From Alphaproteobacteria bacterium (GTDB taxonomy: Bacteria > Pseudomonadota > Alphaproteobacteria > Caulobacterales > Parvularculaceae), in assembly GCA_013151255.1 (NCBI GenBank), contig JAADIQ010000018.1, positions 1-62,290 of the forward strand: a DNA stretch of 62,290 bases, written 5' to 3'. The position numbers and the translations under genes were made by a program. The notes under the pieces are model-generated. The model was not told the origin of the DNA. It did no database searches and was given only the letters and a program-made list of their open reading frames with translations. Positions 49,215 to 58,061 of the stretch are shown here, in pieces (within the stretch, counting starts at the first letter, position 1; every line of letters begins with the position of its first letter).

Positions 49215-49988
49215 ATGCTGCTACGTCGCATTACTGAACACGTCAAAGCGCAGAACTGGTTTGCGGTCGCGATCGATTTTTTAATCGTTGTTGTCGGCGT
49301 CTTTATTGGTCTGCAAGTCGACACATGGAATGATGACCGCGCGGCGCGTGTGACCAGCAAAACCTACTACGCCCGTCTCAGCGCTGACCTTGCTGCAGAA
49401 AGAGAAACGCGCCTCAGGCGCATTGTGTATTACGAGAAAACAAAACGACACGCAGTGGCGGCTCTTGAGGCCCTTGATAATTCTGATCAACCTTTGGGCG
49501 TCGATTTTCTAATCGATGCTTATCAAGCAACACAGCGATGGAATTACGAGCCGCACCGCACCACTTATGATGAACTGCTTTCCGTCGGCATCACCAGCGC
49601 CATCCCTGATGTTGAATTACGCACTCAGCTCGCGATTCTTCATGTGAACCTGCAAACGTCGGCAATTACGCAAGAAGAACCCAAACCTTTTCGTGACGAG
49701 TTACGTCGCAACATGCCTTATCAAATTCAAGACGCCATCCGCACGCAATGCGGGGATGTTTATGAATTAGGTGAGAACGGCCTTATGCTATTATCTCTGC
49801 CCGAATATTGTGCGCTTGAAATAGAACCCGACCAAATTGCTCTGGGTATCGCTGCGCTGCAATCTTACACAGACTTGGAAATGGATCTCGCCCAACATGT
49901 CTCGATATTAGATTCCATGCTCATGTCGTTGCGCGTCTACGTGGAGCCCATTCGGAAAATCGAAGATCAATTGGACGCCAATCAATGA
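49215..49988 (+). CDS. DUF6090-like single-span membrane protein
   Basis: 257 residues from the ATG at 49215 with AGGGGGG upstream. MLLRRITEHVKAQNWFAVAI begins a short cytoplasmic start, then one membrane segment (about 16-33, VVVGVFIGLQV) and a long helical domain with YYARLSADLAAERETRLRRI. This start (R-R-I-T-E-H-V-K-x-Q-N-W) is shared by a widespread alphaproteobacterial family of unknown role. It is immediately followed by an out-of-place second copy start. Confidence 0.75.
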   Translation: MLLRRITEHVKAQNWFAVAIDFLIVVVGVFIGLQVDTWNDDRAARVTSKTYYARLSADLAAERETRLRRIVYYEKTKRHAVAALEALDNSDQPLGVDFLIDAYQATQRWNYEPHRTTYDELLSVGITSAIPDVELRTQLAILHVNLQTSAITQEEPKPFRDELRRNMPYQIQDAIRTQCGDVYELGENGLMLLSLPEYCALEIEPDQIALGIAALQSYTDLEMDLAQHVSILDSMLMSLRVYVEPIRKIEDQLDANQ

Positions 49989-50050
49989 TCCTGCGCCGCA
50001 TCACCGAACACGTCAAAACCCAGACCCGGATGGCCGAAAAGCAACCATAA
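49985..50050 (+). pseudogene. truncated second copy of the preceding gene
   Basis: MILRRITEHVKTQTRMAEKQP then stop. The first 13 residues repeat the start of the gene at 49215 (MLLRRITEHVKAQ), with ATG/TGA overlap (49985-49988). The reading frame then diverges and ends after 21 codons. It looks like the remnant of a tandem paralogue whose body was deleted. Confidence 0.65.
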
Positions 50051-50196
50051 CCCGACATTTGTTTTGAAGGGCTCTACGTCGCCATTTGGCGAATAGCAGC
50101 CATCCAGGTTCCAAAGTGAAACACCACCAACTGTCGCCGCCAGCTTGCAAGTGCTGAAATGGCCGATTTCCTCAATCTAAATTTGTTGCTCGGCCA

Positions 50197-50484
50197 TCAA
50201 CACCCGTCGACCAGAACCACATTGGTGGTTGTGGATTTATGCCGGATGGCGACGAGGTCCTGAAATTCCGGGTCTTCAAGAAAGGCTTTCGCCTGCGCCC
50301 TTGCAGGGAACTCGATGATGATCAGCCGCTCCGGTTGCCAGTCCCCCTCCATCACCGTCGGCTCAGCGCCTTGGACAATGTACTTTCCCGAGTGCTTTTC
50401 GATAAAAGCGGGAACACCGCGAATATAGGCGCTGAAGGCTTTGAGGTCGTGGATCGTCATATCGATGACAAGATAGACGCTCAT
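50197..50484 (-). CDS. DUF1330 family protein
   Basis: 95 residues from the ATG at 50484 with GAGAGGG upstream; a longer frame passes through the riboswitch. MSVYLVIDMTIHDLKAFSAY, RLIIIEFPARAQAKAFLEDPEF and the late IRHKSTTTNVVLVDG are DUF1330 hallmarks (dimeric alpha/beta ferredoxin-like fold). The function is unknown. It is divergent from the riboflavin operon. Confidence 0.88.
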   Translation of the reverse strand: MSVYLVIDMTIHDLKAFSAYIRGVPAFIEKHSGKYIVQGAEPTVMEGDWQPERLIIIEFPARAQAKAFLEDPEFQDLVAIRHKSTTTNVVLVDGC

Positions 50485-50521
50485 TCGGTCAATCCCTCTC
50501 TTATGCTTGTGCCACAGCTTC

Positions 50522-50550
50522 TTGCGGCCACGCGCGGCAAGCGCTATATA
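50522..50550 (+). promoter_or_regulatory. probable promoter of the riboflavin operon
   Basis: TTGCGG (50522-50527), a 17-base spacer and TATATA (50545-50550), placing the transcript start just before the riboswitch at 50578. Confidence 0.45.
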
Positions 50551-50577
50551 GGCCTTGTGGAGTGATCCACGAGAAAA

Positions 50578-50724
50578 GAATCTTCGGGGCGGGGTGAAAG
50601 TCCCCACCGGCGGTAATGCGGAAGGAATTCCGACGAGCCCGCGAGCGGACGCGCTGTATGGCGCTGAAGCAGATCCTGGTGAGAGCCCAGAGCCGACGGT
50701 CATAGTCCGGATGGTAGAAGATTC
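50578..50724 (+). promoter_or_regulatory. FMN riboswitch (RFN element)
   Basis: P1 is a perfect 8-bp helix, GAATCTTC (50578-50585) with GAAGATTC (50717-50724). Between lie the conserved RFN blocks GGGGCGGGGTGAAAGTCCCC, ACCGGCGGTAATGCG, GAGCCCGCGAGCG, AGATCCTGGTGAGAGCCC and GCCGACGGTCATAGTCCGGATG. It binds FMN and turns down the operon that follows. Confidence 0.97.
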
Positions 50725-50798
50725 GAGGCAGGTTTTGAGAACCTGACGACGTGCGCGTTATTGCGCCCGGCGTCCGGTTTCTAAAGCCCTGTTTTGAC

Positions 50799-50832
50799 GC
50801 CCCGTAACCGATTTTGGCCACGGGGCTTTTTT
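50799..50832 (+). terminator. riboswitch-controlled terminator overlapping the ribD ribosome site
   Basis: GCCCCGT (50799-50805) pairs with ACGGGGC (50820-50826) and is followed by TTTTTT (50827-50832). The ribD ATG is at 50833, so the GGGG of the 3' arm is also the only Shine-Dalgarno-like sequence. Confidence 0.85.
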
Positions 50833-51966
50833 ATGGGCGACGCCCAGAAAATCGATGCGCTTCACCGCCGGCATATGGACCGGGCGATGGAGCTTGCGCT
50901 GCGCGGCGCCGGACGGGTCTCACCGAACCCGATGGTCGGTTGCGTGATTGTCCGCGACGGCGACGCGGTTGTCGGCGAAGGCTGGCACGCGGGGCCCGGA
51001 ACGCCGCATGCGGAAACCGAAGCTCTTAAAGACGCCGGCGACAAAGCGCGCGGCGCGGCCGCCTATGTCACGCTTGAGCCTTGTAACCATCACGGCAATA
51101 CCGGGCCCTGCGCCGAGGCGCTGATTGCGGCCGGCATTGGCGAAGTCATCTATGCGATGGACGACCCCAACCCGCTCGCCGCCGGCGGGGCGGAGCGGCT
51201 TCGTGCGGCGGGCGTCAACGTGCGTGGCGGCGTTAGCGAAGACAGCGCCCGTCATCTTAACCGCGCCTGGCTGCACTTCATTGCGAACAAGCGCCCCTAC
51301 GTCGTTGGCAAAACCGCGATGACCCTTGATGGGCGCATTGCCACCGCCAGCGGCGAGAGCCAGTGGATTACCAGCGACGAAAGCCGCAAGGCCGGCCATG
51401 AGTTACGCCGCGCCGCGGACGCCATCATCGCCGGCGCCGGAACCATCATCGCCGACGACCCGGCGCTAACGGCGCGCACGGAACGCGGAACCCAATACCC
51501 TTTACGAATTGTGCTGGATTCAAAAGCCCGCACCGCGCCCGGCGCAAAAGTCTATGAGCGCAGCGCCATTGTCGGTCGGGGGGGCGCGCTGCTCGCCACC
51601 ACCGAGGCTGCGCCCGCCCCTCGCCTGTCGGCGTTTAAAGAGATGGGCGTCGAGATTGTGGTGCTGCCCGCTGACGATGCGGGCCGTCCCGATCTCCACG
51701 CGTTGCTTGCTGCGCTTCATAAGCGCGGCATTGTTTGCGTGCTGGTTGAAGGCGGCAGCGAGGTGCTCGGCGGGTTCTTTGATGCGGACCTGCTTGACGA
51801 GGTCGAGATGTTTGTTGCGCCGAAACTGTTTGGCGGCGGCAAGACCGCGTTTGGCGGCGACGGCGTTGAGCGTCTGGCAGACGCTGACCGGTTCTGCTTT
51901 CAGCAGATGAAAACAGACGGGCCGGATTTCCGGTTCCGGGGCGTTCGCCGCCGGGAGGGCTCGTGA
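50833..51966 (+). CDS. ribD: bifunctional deaminase/reductase of riboflavin synthesis
   Basis: 377 residues from the ATG at 50833. The N-terminal deaminase domain has SPNPMVGCVIV, HAETEAL and LEPCNHHGNTGPC (zinc ligands). The C-terminal reductase has KTAMTLDGRIATASGESQWI, GTIIADDP and VEGGSEVLGGFF. It carries out the second and third steps of riboflavin synthesis. A start at 50794 would read through the terminator and is rejected. Its stop overlaps the ribE ATG (TGATG). Confidence 0.95.
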   Translation: MGDAQKIDALHRRHMDRAMELALRGAGRVSPNPMVGCVIVRDGDAVVGEGWHAGPGTPHAETEALKDAGDKARGAAAYVTLEPCNHHGNTGPCAEALIAAGIGEVIYAMDDPNPLAAGGAERLRAAGVNVRGGVSEDSARHLNRAWLHFIANKRPYVVGKTAMTLDGRIATASGESQWITSDESRKAGHELRRAADAIIAGAGTIIADDPALTARTERGTQYPLRIVLDSKARTAPGAKVYERSAIVGRGGALLATTEAAPAPRLSAFKEMGVEIVVLPADDAGRPDLHALLAALHKRGIVCVLVEGGSEVLGGFFDADLLDEVEMFVAPKLFGGGKTAFGGDGVERLADADRFCFQQMKTDGPDFRFRGVRRREGS

Positions 51967-52619
51967 TGTTCACCGGTCTGGTTGAAGAAATCGGCGTTGT
52001 CGCCGCGGTCGCTAAATCCGCTGAAAGTTTTGGCCTGAGCATCAGCGCGACAACCGTGCTTGAAGGCCTCAAGCTCGGCGATTCTATCGCCGTAAACGGC
52101 GTCTGCCTCACCGTAACGGCGTTTGACGCGGCCGCCTTCACCGTCGGCCTCGCGCCGGAAACCCTCGCCCGCACCAATCTCGGCGATCTTGTCGCCGGCG
52201 ATGCAGTAAACCTCGAGCGCTCGTTATTGCCGACCACCCGGCTGGGCGGTCATTTCGTGCAAGGCCATGTGGACGCGACCGGAACCATCGCCGCGTTCCA
52301 TCCCGACAAAGACGCGTTGTGGCTCACCGTTAAAACCGATGCGGCGCTGATGCGCTACATCGTGACCAAGGGCTATATCGCGATTGACGGAACTTCCCTC
52401 ACCGTCGTCGACACTGGCGACGACTGGTTCAACGTCACGCTGATTGATTACACGCAAGCCAAAATCATCCTGCCACAGAAAAAACCCGGCGACCGCGTCA
52501 ATCTCGAAGTTGATATTCTCGCCAAATATATCGAGCGCCTGACGCAATCGCGCACCGGCGCGGAGATCACGACTGAATTTCTCGACCAACACGGATTACC
52601 CAACCAAGGAGCGCGCTAA
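51966..52619 (+). CDS. ribE: riboflavin synthase alpha subunit
   Basis: 217 residues, MFTGLVEEIGVV at the start, with two lumazine-binding repeats (GDSIAVNGVCLTV and GYIAIDGTSLTVV). LGGHFVQGHVDATG is the family signature. It makes riboflavin from two lumazines. The start overlaps the ribD stop and its stop overlaps the ribB start (TAATG). Confidence 0.96.
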   Translation: MFTGLVEEIGVVAAVAKSAESFGLSISATTVLEGLKLGDSIAVNGVCLTVTAFDAAAFTVGLAPETLARTNLGDLVAGDAVNLERSLLPTTRLGGHFVQGHVDATGTIAAFHPDKDALWLTVKTDAALMRYIVTKGYIAIDGTSLTVVDTGDDWFNVTLIDYTQAKIILPQKKPGDRVNLEVDILAKYIERLTQSRTGAEITTEFLDQHGLPNQGAR

Positions 52620-53266
52620 TGCCTATTGCCTCTGTGCCGGAAGCCCTCATCGCCTATAAGACCGGCGAAATCGTTATCATCGTCGATGATGAGGACCGCG
52701 AGAACGAGGGCGACCTCACCATCGCCGCCGATTTCGTGACGCCCGAGGCGGTCAACTTCTTCGCCAAGGAAGGCCGCGGGCTTATCTGTTGTGCGCTGGC
52801 GCCGGAACTGCTCGACAAGTTCGCGCTGCCGCTGATGGTGCCCGATGAAGACAACCGCTCGGGGTTTGGCACGCGCTTTACCGTTTCCGTCGAGGCTGCC
52901 GAGGGCGTCACCACCGGCATTTCCGCCCATGACCGCGCGCATACCATCCGCACGCTTATCGACCCCAAGGCCACGCGCGCCGACATCGTCACGCCCGGTC
53001 ACACCTTTCCGTTGCGCGCCACCGAAGGCGGCGTTCTCGAACGCGATGGCCAGACCGAGGCGTGTGTTGATCTGGCGATCCTCGCCGGGCTCACCCCGGC
53101 GGCGATGTTGTGCGAGGTGATGAACGACGACGGCACCATGGCGCGGCTGCCCGATCTTGAAACCTTCGCCGAGCGCTTCGGTCTCAAAATCATTTCCGTC
53201 AAAGCGCTGCAGGATTATCGCCGCGCGAATGAGTGTGCAGACGGAAATCTGCGCGCAGCAAGTTAG
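52619..53266 (+). CDS. ribB: 3,4-dihydroxy-2-butanone 4-phosphate synthase (stand-alone RibB)
   Basis: 215 residues, only the DHBP synthase domain: IIVDDEDRENEGDL (metal site), GRGLICCALAPE, TTGISAHDRAHTI, GHTFPLRATEGGVLERDGQTE split at the active site, and MNDDGTMARLPDL. Most alphaproteobacterial operons carry a fused ribBA of twice this length. Here the GTP cyclohydrolase II half is absent, with a normal stop and the next gene after 8 bases. So RibA must be elsewhere. Confidence 0.93.
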   Translation: MPIASVPEALIAYKTGEIVIIVDDEDRENEGDLTIAADFVTPEAVNFFAKEGRGLICCALAPELLDKFALPLMVPDEDNRSGFGTRFTVSVEAAEGVTTGISAHDRAHTIRTLIDPKATRADIVTPGHTFPLRATEGGVLERDGQTEACVDLAILAGLTPAAMLCEVMNDDGTMARLPDLETFAERFGLKIISVKALQDYRRANECADGNLRAAS

Positions 53267-53274
53267 GAGTAGTC

Positions 53275-53760
53275 ATGGGACAAATATTTGAAGGCGCAAT
53301 GTCCGGCGCCGGTTTAAAGATCGCCATCGTCGCAACCCGCTGGAACGAGTTTATCGTCGAGCGCCTTACTGCCGGCGCCAAAACAGCGCTTGTGCAACAC
53401 GGCGTCAATGAGGACGCCATCGATGTCGCCATGGCGCCCGGCGCTTATGAAGTCCCGTTCGTCGCGAAGAAACTCGCCGCCACCGGGCGCTATCACGGCG
53501 TCGTCGCGCTCGGTTGCGTCATCAGAGGCGCGACACCGCATTTCGATTATGTCGCCGGTGAAGCCGCAAGCGGCGTCGCCGCCGCCGCGCGCGACACCGG
53601 CGTGCCGGTCTCCTTCGGCGTCCTCACCGTCGACACAATCGAACAAGCCATTGAGCGCGCCGGCGCCAAAGCCGGCAACAAAGGCGCGCAAGCCGCGCTG
53701 GCGCTGATTGAAACCATCACCCTTTGCCGGTCGATAGACCGCTCCACCGAGGAGGCGTAA
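53275..53760 (+). CDS. ribH: 6,7-dimethyl-8-ribityllumazine synthase
   Basis: 161 residues from the ATG at 53275 with TAGGAG before it. IAIVATRWNEFIVERL, APGAYEVPFVAKKLA, ALGCVIRGATPHFDYVAGE and VPVSFGVLTVDTIEQAIERA are all present. It is the penultimate step of riboflavin synthesis. The stop is directly followed by the folE start. Confidence 0.96.
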   Translation: MGQIFEGAMSGAGLKIAIVATRWNEFIVERLTAGAKTALVQHGVNEDAIDVAMAPGAYEVPFVAKKLAATGRYHGVVALGCVIRGATPHFDYVAGEAASGVAAAARDTGVPVSFGVLTVDTIEQAIERAGAKAGNKGAQAALALIETITLCRSIDRSTEEA

Positions 53761-54369
53761 ATGAGTGCCGAAACCATCCAGCTAAAGCCGAAACAGGCGA
53801 CCCGCGAGGAAGCCGAGGAAGCCGTGCGCACGTTGCTGTCCTATTATGGCGAGGACCCTGAGCGCGAAGGCCTCCGCGATACGCCGCGGCGTTTTGTTGA
53901 CGCTTATGAGGAGTTTCTCTGCGGCTATGCGCAAGACCCGGCGGCGCTGCTGACGCGCACCTTTGAAGAGGTCGAAGGCTATAAGGATATTGTCGTCATG
54001 CGCGGCATTCGTTTTGAAAGCCATTGCGAGCACCATATCCAGCCGATGATCGGCGTCGCCCATGTCGCCTATCTGCCGGGCGCGCGCGTGGTCGGCATTT
54101 CAAAACTCGCCCGCGTCGTTGATGCGTTTGCACGCCGGCTGCAAAGCCAGGAGACGCTCACCAACCAGATCGCCGGCGCGATTGAAACGGCGCTTGCCCC
54201 GCGCGGCGTCGCGGTGCTGCTCGAGGCCGAACATCAATGCATCTCCACCAGAGGCATCCACAAAACCGACGTCGCCTGCATCACCCGCGCCATGACCGGC
54301 GAATTTGAAACCGACCCAAAAGCCGAAGACCGGTTTATGCGTCTGATCGGGAAGGGGCGGTTTTCATAG
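53761..54369 (+). CDS. folE: GTP cyclohydrolase I
   Basis: 202 residues of the FolE fold: REGLRDTPRRFVDAYEEF, FESHCEHHIQPMIG (zinc Cys and His), VVGISKLARVVDAFARRLQ, and EAEHQCISTRGIHK (second zinc Cys). It makes dihydroneopterin triphosphate for folate. It is the last gene of the FMN-controlled operon. It cannot replace RibA (GTP cyclohydrolase II), since the products differ. Confidence 0.95.
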   Translation: MSAETIQLKPKQATREEAEEAVRTLLSYYGEDPEREGLRDTPRRFVDAYEEFLCGYAQDPAALLTRTFEEVEGYKDIVVMRGIRFESHCEHHIQPMIGVAHVAYLPGARVVGISKLARVVDAFARRLQSQETLTNQIAGAIETALAPRGVAVLLEAEHQCISTRGIHKTDVACITRAMTGEFETDPKAEDRFMRLIGKGRFS

Positions 54370-54399
54370 TTGGCGCTGCAAACATTCAGCACACAAAAA

Positions 54400-54424
54400 A
54401 AGGGCGGCTCAATGAGCCGCCCTT
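54400..54424. terminator. bidirectional terminator between folE and the TonB receptor
   Basis: AAGGGCGGCTCA and TGAGCCGCCCTT form a 12-bp perfect stem, flanked by a run of A on the left and TTTT on the right, so it can stop transcription from both sides. Confidence 0.9.
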
Positions 54425-54446
54425 TTCGTAAGTCGTGTTTCGCTGC

Positions 54447-57400
54447 TTAGAACTCGTAGCGAACGCCGAAACGAATTTCCCAGACGGACGCATTCGTAAC
54501 CGGCCTTTGGATTGAATCCGGGTCCACATTATTAAATCCAGTGAAAATATATTCACCGTTCGGACCAAGCCCGCTCTCGTCCAAATCAGCTAACTGGACT
54601 CTTCCGGGGAAGCCGGCCTGATTGATCACGCCCCATTTGTCGTTGAGGAGGTTGCCAACATTGTCGAGAATGACAAAGGCGGCGCCGTTATGGCCTTTAA
54701 ACAATCCAGGGATTTCCTGTTCGATGCGGATATCCCATTGAGAAAACCACTCTGACTGGAATGCATTTCGTGGTGCGATCATGCCAGCATATTGATCAAG
54801 GCCCAGCTCACTCACCAGGCTAAAGAAGCCTGCCGTATCAAACCCTGGAGCGAAAATTACATTTGGATCGGCAGGGCCGGTCGGCACATACAATAGGTGG
54901 CGATCATCAAGCTGGTCGCCAAACAGCTCACCGCCATCAGTGAAATTAATGCTGTATGGCCGTGACTGCGAGATTGTCCCAAACAGATTGAATTTCGTTT
55001 CATATCCGTCGAAAAACTCGTTCGCTACGCCAGCACGGAATGTGATCCGATGCGGCACTTCGTAGTTTGATGTCGCAAGCGCCAGATTATTCGGGTCCGA
55101 TGTCTGAACACCAACAAAGTTAGAGAATGCAACGGATGAAGTCATCGGGTTGCGATCTTTTGCATTGGTGTAGGCGTAAGCCACCGTCCAGTCCGCACGC
55201 CAACTATTGGCAAACTCATAGTCCTTCGACAGAGCCGCCGAAATAACTTTCTGGCCTCCGCCTTCATTGTTCGTCAAGATAAAGTCTTGATTGAACCTGC
55301 GGCCACCACATGCTGCCGCCAAAGGATCTACACAATCAGGATCTGCGCGGTCAATCTGGCGATAGATTGGACGCCCGTCCGGACCCGTCCCAACCTGTTC
55401 CAGCGTAGCATCAATGATTGTCGCCGCGTCGCGGTCCTTGGTATAGAGGAAATCCGCTTGCAGCGTGTAGCCCTCGCCAAAGCCCATCGGCGCATCGAAA
55501 TTATAGGTTAGACCGAATGCTGCTTTCCACTGGGATGGAATATTGAAGTCAGGATCGACAGCATTAACGCCTGTGTCCGCCGTGCCTGAAGCCACATCAT
55601 CGAAAAGGAATTGCGGTACGCCATATATTGGCCGCCCTGACCCGCCTTCATCTTCGACAAATGTCAGACCCGTTAGATCAATATCCCTAACCCTGAGCTG
55701 GATGGTAGTAGTACCATCATTCTGATAGCTGTTTGCTAGCCAGACATTGGGGTTGCCGCCGGAGAAAATACCCGCGCCGGCGCGAAGGGTGAGGTTGTCT
55801 GCGGCCTCATAGTTAATACCAACCCGTGGCTGCAAAAGCCCCTTACCGTCAAAAGTTGATGTATTGTCAAAGCCATTCCTTGCGAGAAAATTCGCATTCA
55901 GTGTTGGCACATCACTAGACGTGTACCAATCATAACGAAGACCTGCCGTAATCGTTAGACCATACTCGTCTAACACAAACTCATCTTGTAGATACGCCGT
56001 GTTCGTTACAAACCCGAAGTTTGCAGCTGCATCTTCCGGCACGTTGGTGCCGCCTGCGTTGCCGTAGTGAATGTCGTCAGCCAGCTGGATTTCAAAATCA
56101 TCAATATTGGCGTCTGGATCCAATGCAAGCCCTGACGTTCCCACGCGGTCAAATCGATACTCACCTTCAGTTTGCTGGACAAAGAGATTGAAAACTTCCA
56201 ATTCTTCACGCTCATACCCAAGCGTGATGAGGTGGTTATTGATAGAATAGTCGCCCTTAAGTTTTATGTTGAAGGTTTCAGTGTCGAGCTTGTTTGAATG
56301 CCGTGAATCATCGGCGCCAAGATATACTGAAGCTCTCTCACCGTTATTAAAGGTGTTGATCCGCACCTCGCCAAAGTCTGTCCCGCCAACAGATTCCTGC
56401 CGCGTGTCGTTTTTCGTAAAGGACACGCGCGCTTCTGTTGATAAATTATCGGTCCAATTGGAGAATATCTGCCCGGAATAGGAGTTAATCGTTGTTCCAC
56501 GCAAATAGTAGTGGTCGAAAAACTCGTACTCGTTCGGATCGCCGTCTGAGGCAGTGATGTTGTTGCCGTCATTACGGTTATAGGTGAACGACGCGCGATG
56601 ATTGTCGTTAATATTATAGTCGAGCTTAACAAGAATTTTCTCGTCGCTCTCATCGAAGTTAGCAGGTAAAGGTATAACATCATACCCATAAACCGTGCGC
56701 GCGATATCGGCGATGCGATCTAGCTGCGCTTGGCTTACGCCTTGGGTGCCGATGGCGCCGGCCTCGGCCGGACCGCGCGCAAGAACTTCTACATCGTTAA
56801 ATTTCTCGTATGCCGCAAAGAAGAACAATTTGTCTTTGATAATTGGCCCGGAAAGCGTAGCGCCGAAGCGCACTTTGCGGAAATTGCCTTTATCAAATTC
56901 GGAGCCCTCAATAGAGCCGCCCCGCAAGCTGTCATTGGTGTAATCTCCCCAAGCCGAGCCATGAAATTCGTTTTCGCCTGATCGCGTAACTGCATTGATG
57001 TTACAACCCGTGAACCCGCCATATTCGACATCGAACGGCGCAAGTTCAACTGCAACCTGATTGATGGCGTCAAAAGGAAACGGTAACCGTTCGGTCGGAT
57101 ACCCGTTGGAGTTCAACCCGAAATTATCATTCAGTTTGATACCGTCAACGGTTAGGCTGTTGAAACGCGGGCTCGCGCCGGCGCATTGCAAGCCATTACC
57201 GAAAGACTCGTCAATAAAAACGCGTGGGTCCGTACGAATAATATCTTTAATATCACGGCTGATGGCTGGCGTATTTTGCAGATCATTGAAATCAAACGTC
57301 GCTGCCGGGCCGGTCGCAATGTCTATAGCCGATGAGCGAGACGCCACAACAATGATCTCATCGTCTGTCGAAGCGCCCGCAAGGCCAAAATTAACCACGG

Positions 57401-57731
57401 TCGTATCGCCGAGCGAGAGCGTTACATTAGAAACCGACTGGTCAGCATATTGATCGCTGTCGATACTAATCGTATAGTCGCCGGTAACGTTCAATCCGCG
57501 AAATGTATAGACGCCGCCTGAACCGGTCCGGACCGTCCGGGCTGCCCCCGTTCGCCTGTCCCGTATGCTGACGGAGGCGCCTGCAACTGGAGCCCCTGAG
57601 GGGTCGGTGACGACGCCGCGAACATCGGACGTTGTTGACTGCGCCATGGCCGGTGTTGGGGCAAGCGTGGCAAATGCCGTCGTCAGCGCGATCGCCGCTG
57701 CGCCAGCGGAGAGTGTTTTCATTAGTGTCAT
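54447..57731 (-). CDS. TonB-dependent receptor (Oar-like, with N-terminal carboxypeptidase-regulatory domain)
   Basis: 1094 residues from the ATG at 57731 with GGGG upstream. A signal peptide ends at PAMAQ, and is followed by a CarboxypepD_reg beta-sandwich (DVRGVVTDPSGAPVAGASVS), a plug-like region (DIKDIIRTDPRVFIDE), and a large outer-membrane barrel. It ends WEIRFGVRYEF with the terminal Phe needed for BAM insertion. There is no clear siderophore motif; Oar-type receptors take up large or proteinaceous ligands. It stands alone. Confidence 0.9.
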   Translation of the reverse strand: MTLMKTLSAGAAAIALTTAFATLAPTPAMAQSTTSDVRGVVTDPSGAPVAGASVSIRDRRTGAARTVRTGSGGVYTFRGLNVTGDYTISIDSDQYADQSVSNVTLSLGDTTVVNFGLAGASTDDEIIVVASRSSAIDIATGPAATFDFNDLQNTPAISRDIKDIIRTDPRVFIDESFGNGLQCAGASPRFNSLTVDGIKLNDNFGLNSNGYPTERLPFPFDAINQVAVELAPFDVEYGGFTGCNINAVTRSGENEFHGSAWGDYTNDSLRGGSIEGSEFDKGNFRKVRFGATLSGPIIKDKLFFFAAYEKFNDVEVLARGPAEAGAIGTQGVSQAQLDRIADIARTVYGYDVIPLPANFDESDEKILVKLDYNINDNHRASFTYNRNDGNNITASDGDPNEYEFFDHYYLRGTTINSYSGQIFSNWTDNLSTEARVSFTKNDTRQESVGGTDFGEVRINTFNNGERASVYLGADDSRHSNKLDTETFNIKLKGDYSINNHLITLGYEREELEVFNLFVQQTEGEYRFDRVGTSGLALDPDANIDDFEIQLADDIHYGNAGGTNVPEDAAANFGFVTNTAYLQDEFVLDEYGLTITAGLRYDWYTSSDVPTLNANFLARNGFDNTSTFDGKGLLQPRVGINYEAADNLTLRAGAGIFSGGNPNVWLANSYQNDGTTTIQLRVRDIDLTGLTFVEDEGGSGRPIYGVPQFLFDDVASGTADTGVNAVDPDFNIPSQWKAAFGLTYNFDAPMGFGEGYTLQADFLYTKDRDAATIIDATLEQVGTGPDGRPIYRQIDRADPDCVDPLAAACGGRRFNQDFILTNNEGGGQKVISAALSKDYEFANSWRADWTVAYAYTNAKDRNPMTSSVAFSNFVGVQTSDPNNLALATSNYEVPHRITFRAGVANEFFDGYETKFNLFGTISQSRPYSINFTDGGELFGDQLDDRHLLYVPTGPADPNVIFAPGFDTAGFFSLVSELGLDQYAGMIAPRNAFQSEWFSQWDIRIEQEIPGLFKGHNGAAFVILDNVGNLLNDKWGVINQAGFPGRVQLADLDESGLGPNGEYIFTGFNNVDPDSIQRPVTNASVWEIRFGVRYEF

Positions 57732-58061
57732 GTTTATATTCCCCGAGCTGTGACTGAAATATTGAGCCGCCTCGCTCCCTGCGACCCCAAAAAACAAGCG
57801 ATCCCCTACGTACTTTAGATGACAAGCCCGTGACAATGCGACGAATGTTTTATTGCAGCGCACACAAATTCCTTTGGCGCGTCAGCCTCGAAACGGCGAG
57901 GGGATAATTAATCTCAATAAATTAAAGGGTTAACAGAATGTTGATATAAGAAATGGGTAAAAAACTAGAATTTCCCTATGGTTTTCCACAACCGTTTTGG
58001 GATAGAAATCTTATCGCTGTTGATTGGGCGCCACAGTTATTTCCCCAATTCCGCCAAGTTC
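57732..58061. other. intergenic region upstream of the TonB receptor
   Basis: 330 AT-richer bases between the TonB receptor gene and the 3' end of argS. It should hold the receptor's promoter. TTTTCCACA at about 57981 looks like a one-mismatch DnaA box, but it is alone. No gene is seen. Confidence 0.4.

Noticed and set aside
50485..50703. Longer N-terminus for the DUF1330 protein
   Set aside because: It would translate through the antisense of the riboswitch; a strong ribosome site precedes the ATG at 50484.
50794..50832. Upstream TTG start for ribD
   Set aside because: It would put the ribosome site before the terminator and code for residues from the terminator stem; the ATG at 50833 gives the normal RibD start.
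57981..57989. DnaA-box-like TTTTCCACA and AT-rich flank, possible origin
   Set aside because: Single near-match, no cluster of boxes, and no dnaA/hemE/parAB nearby.
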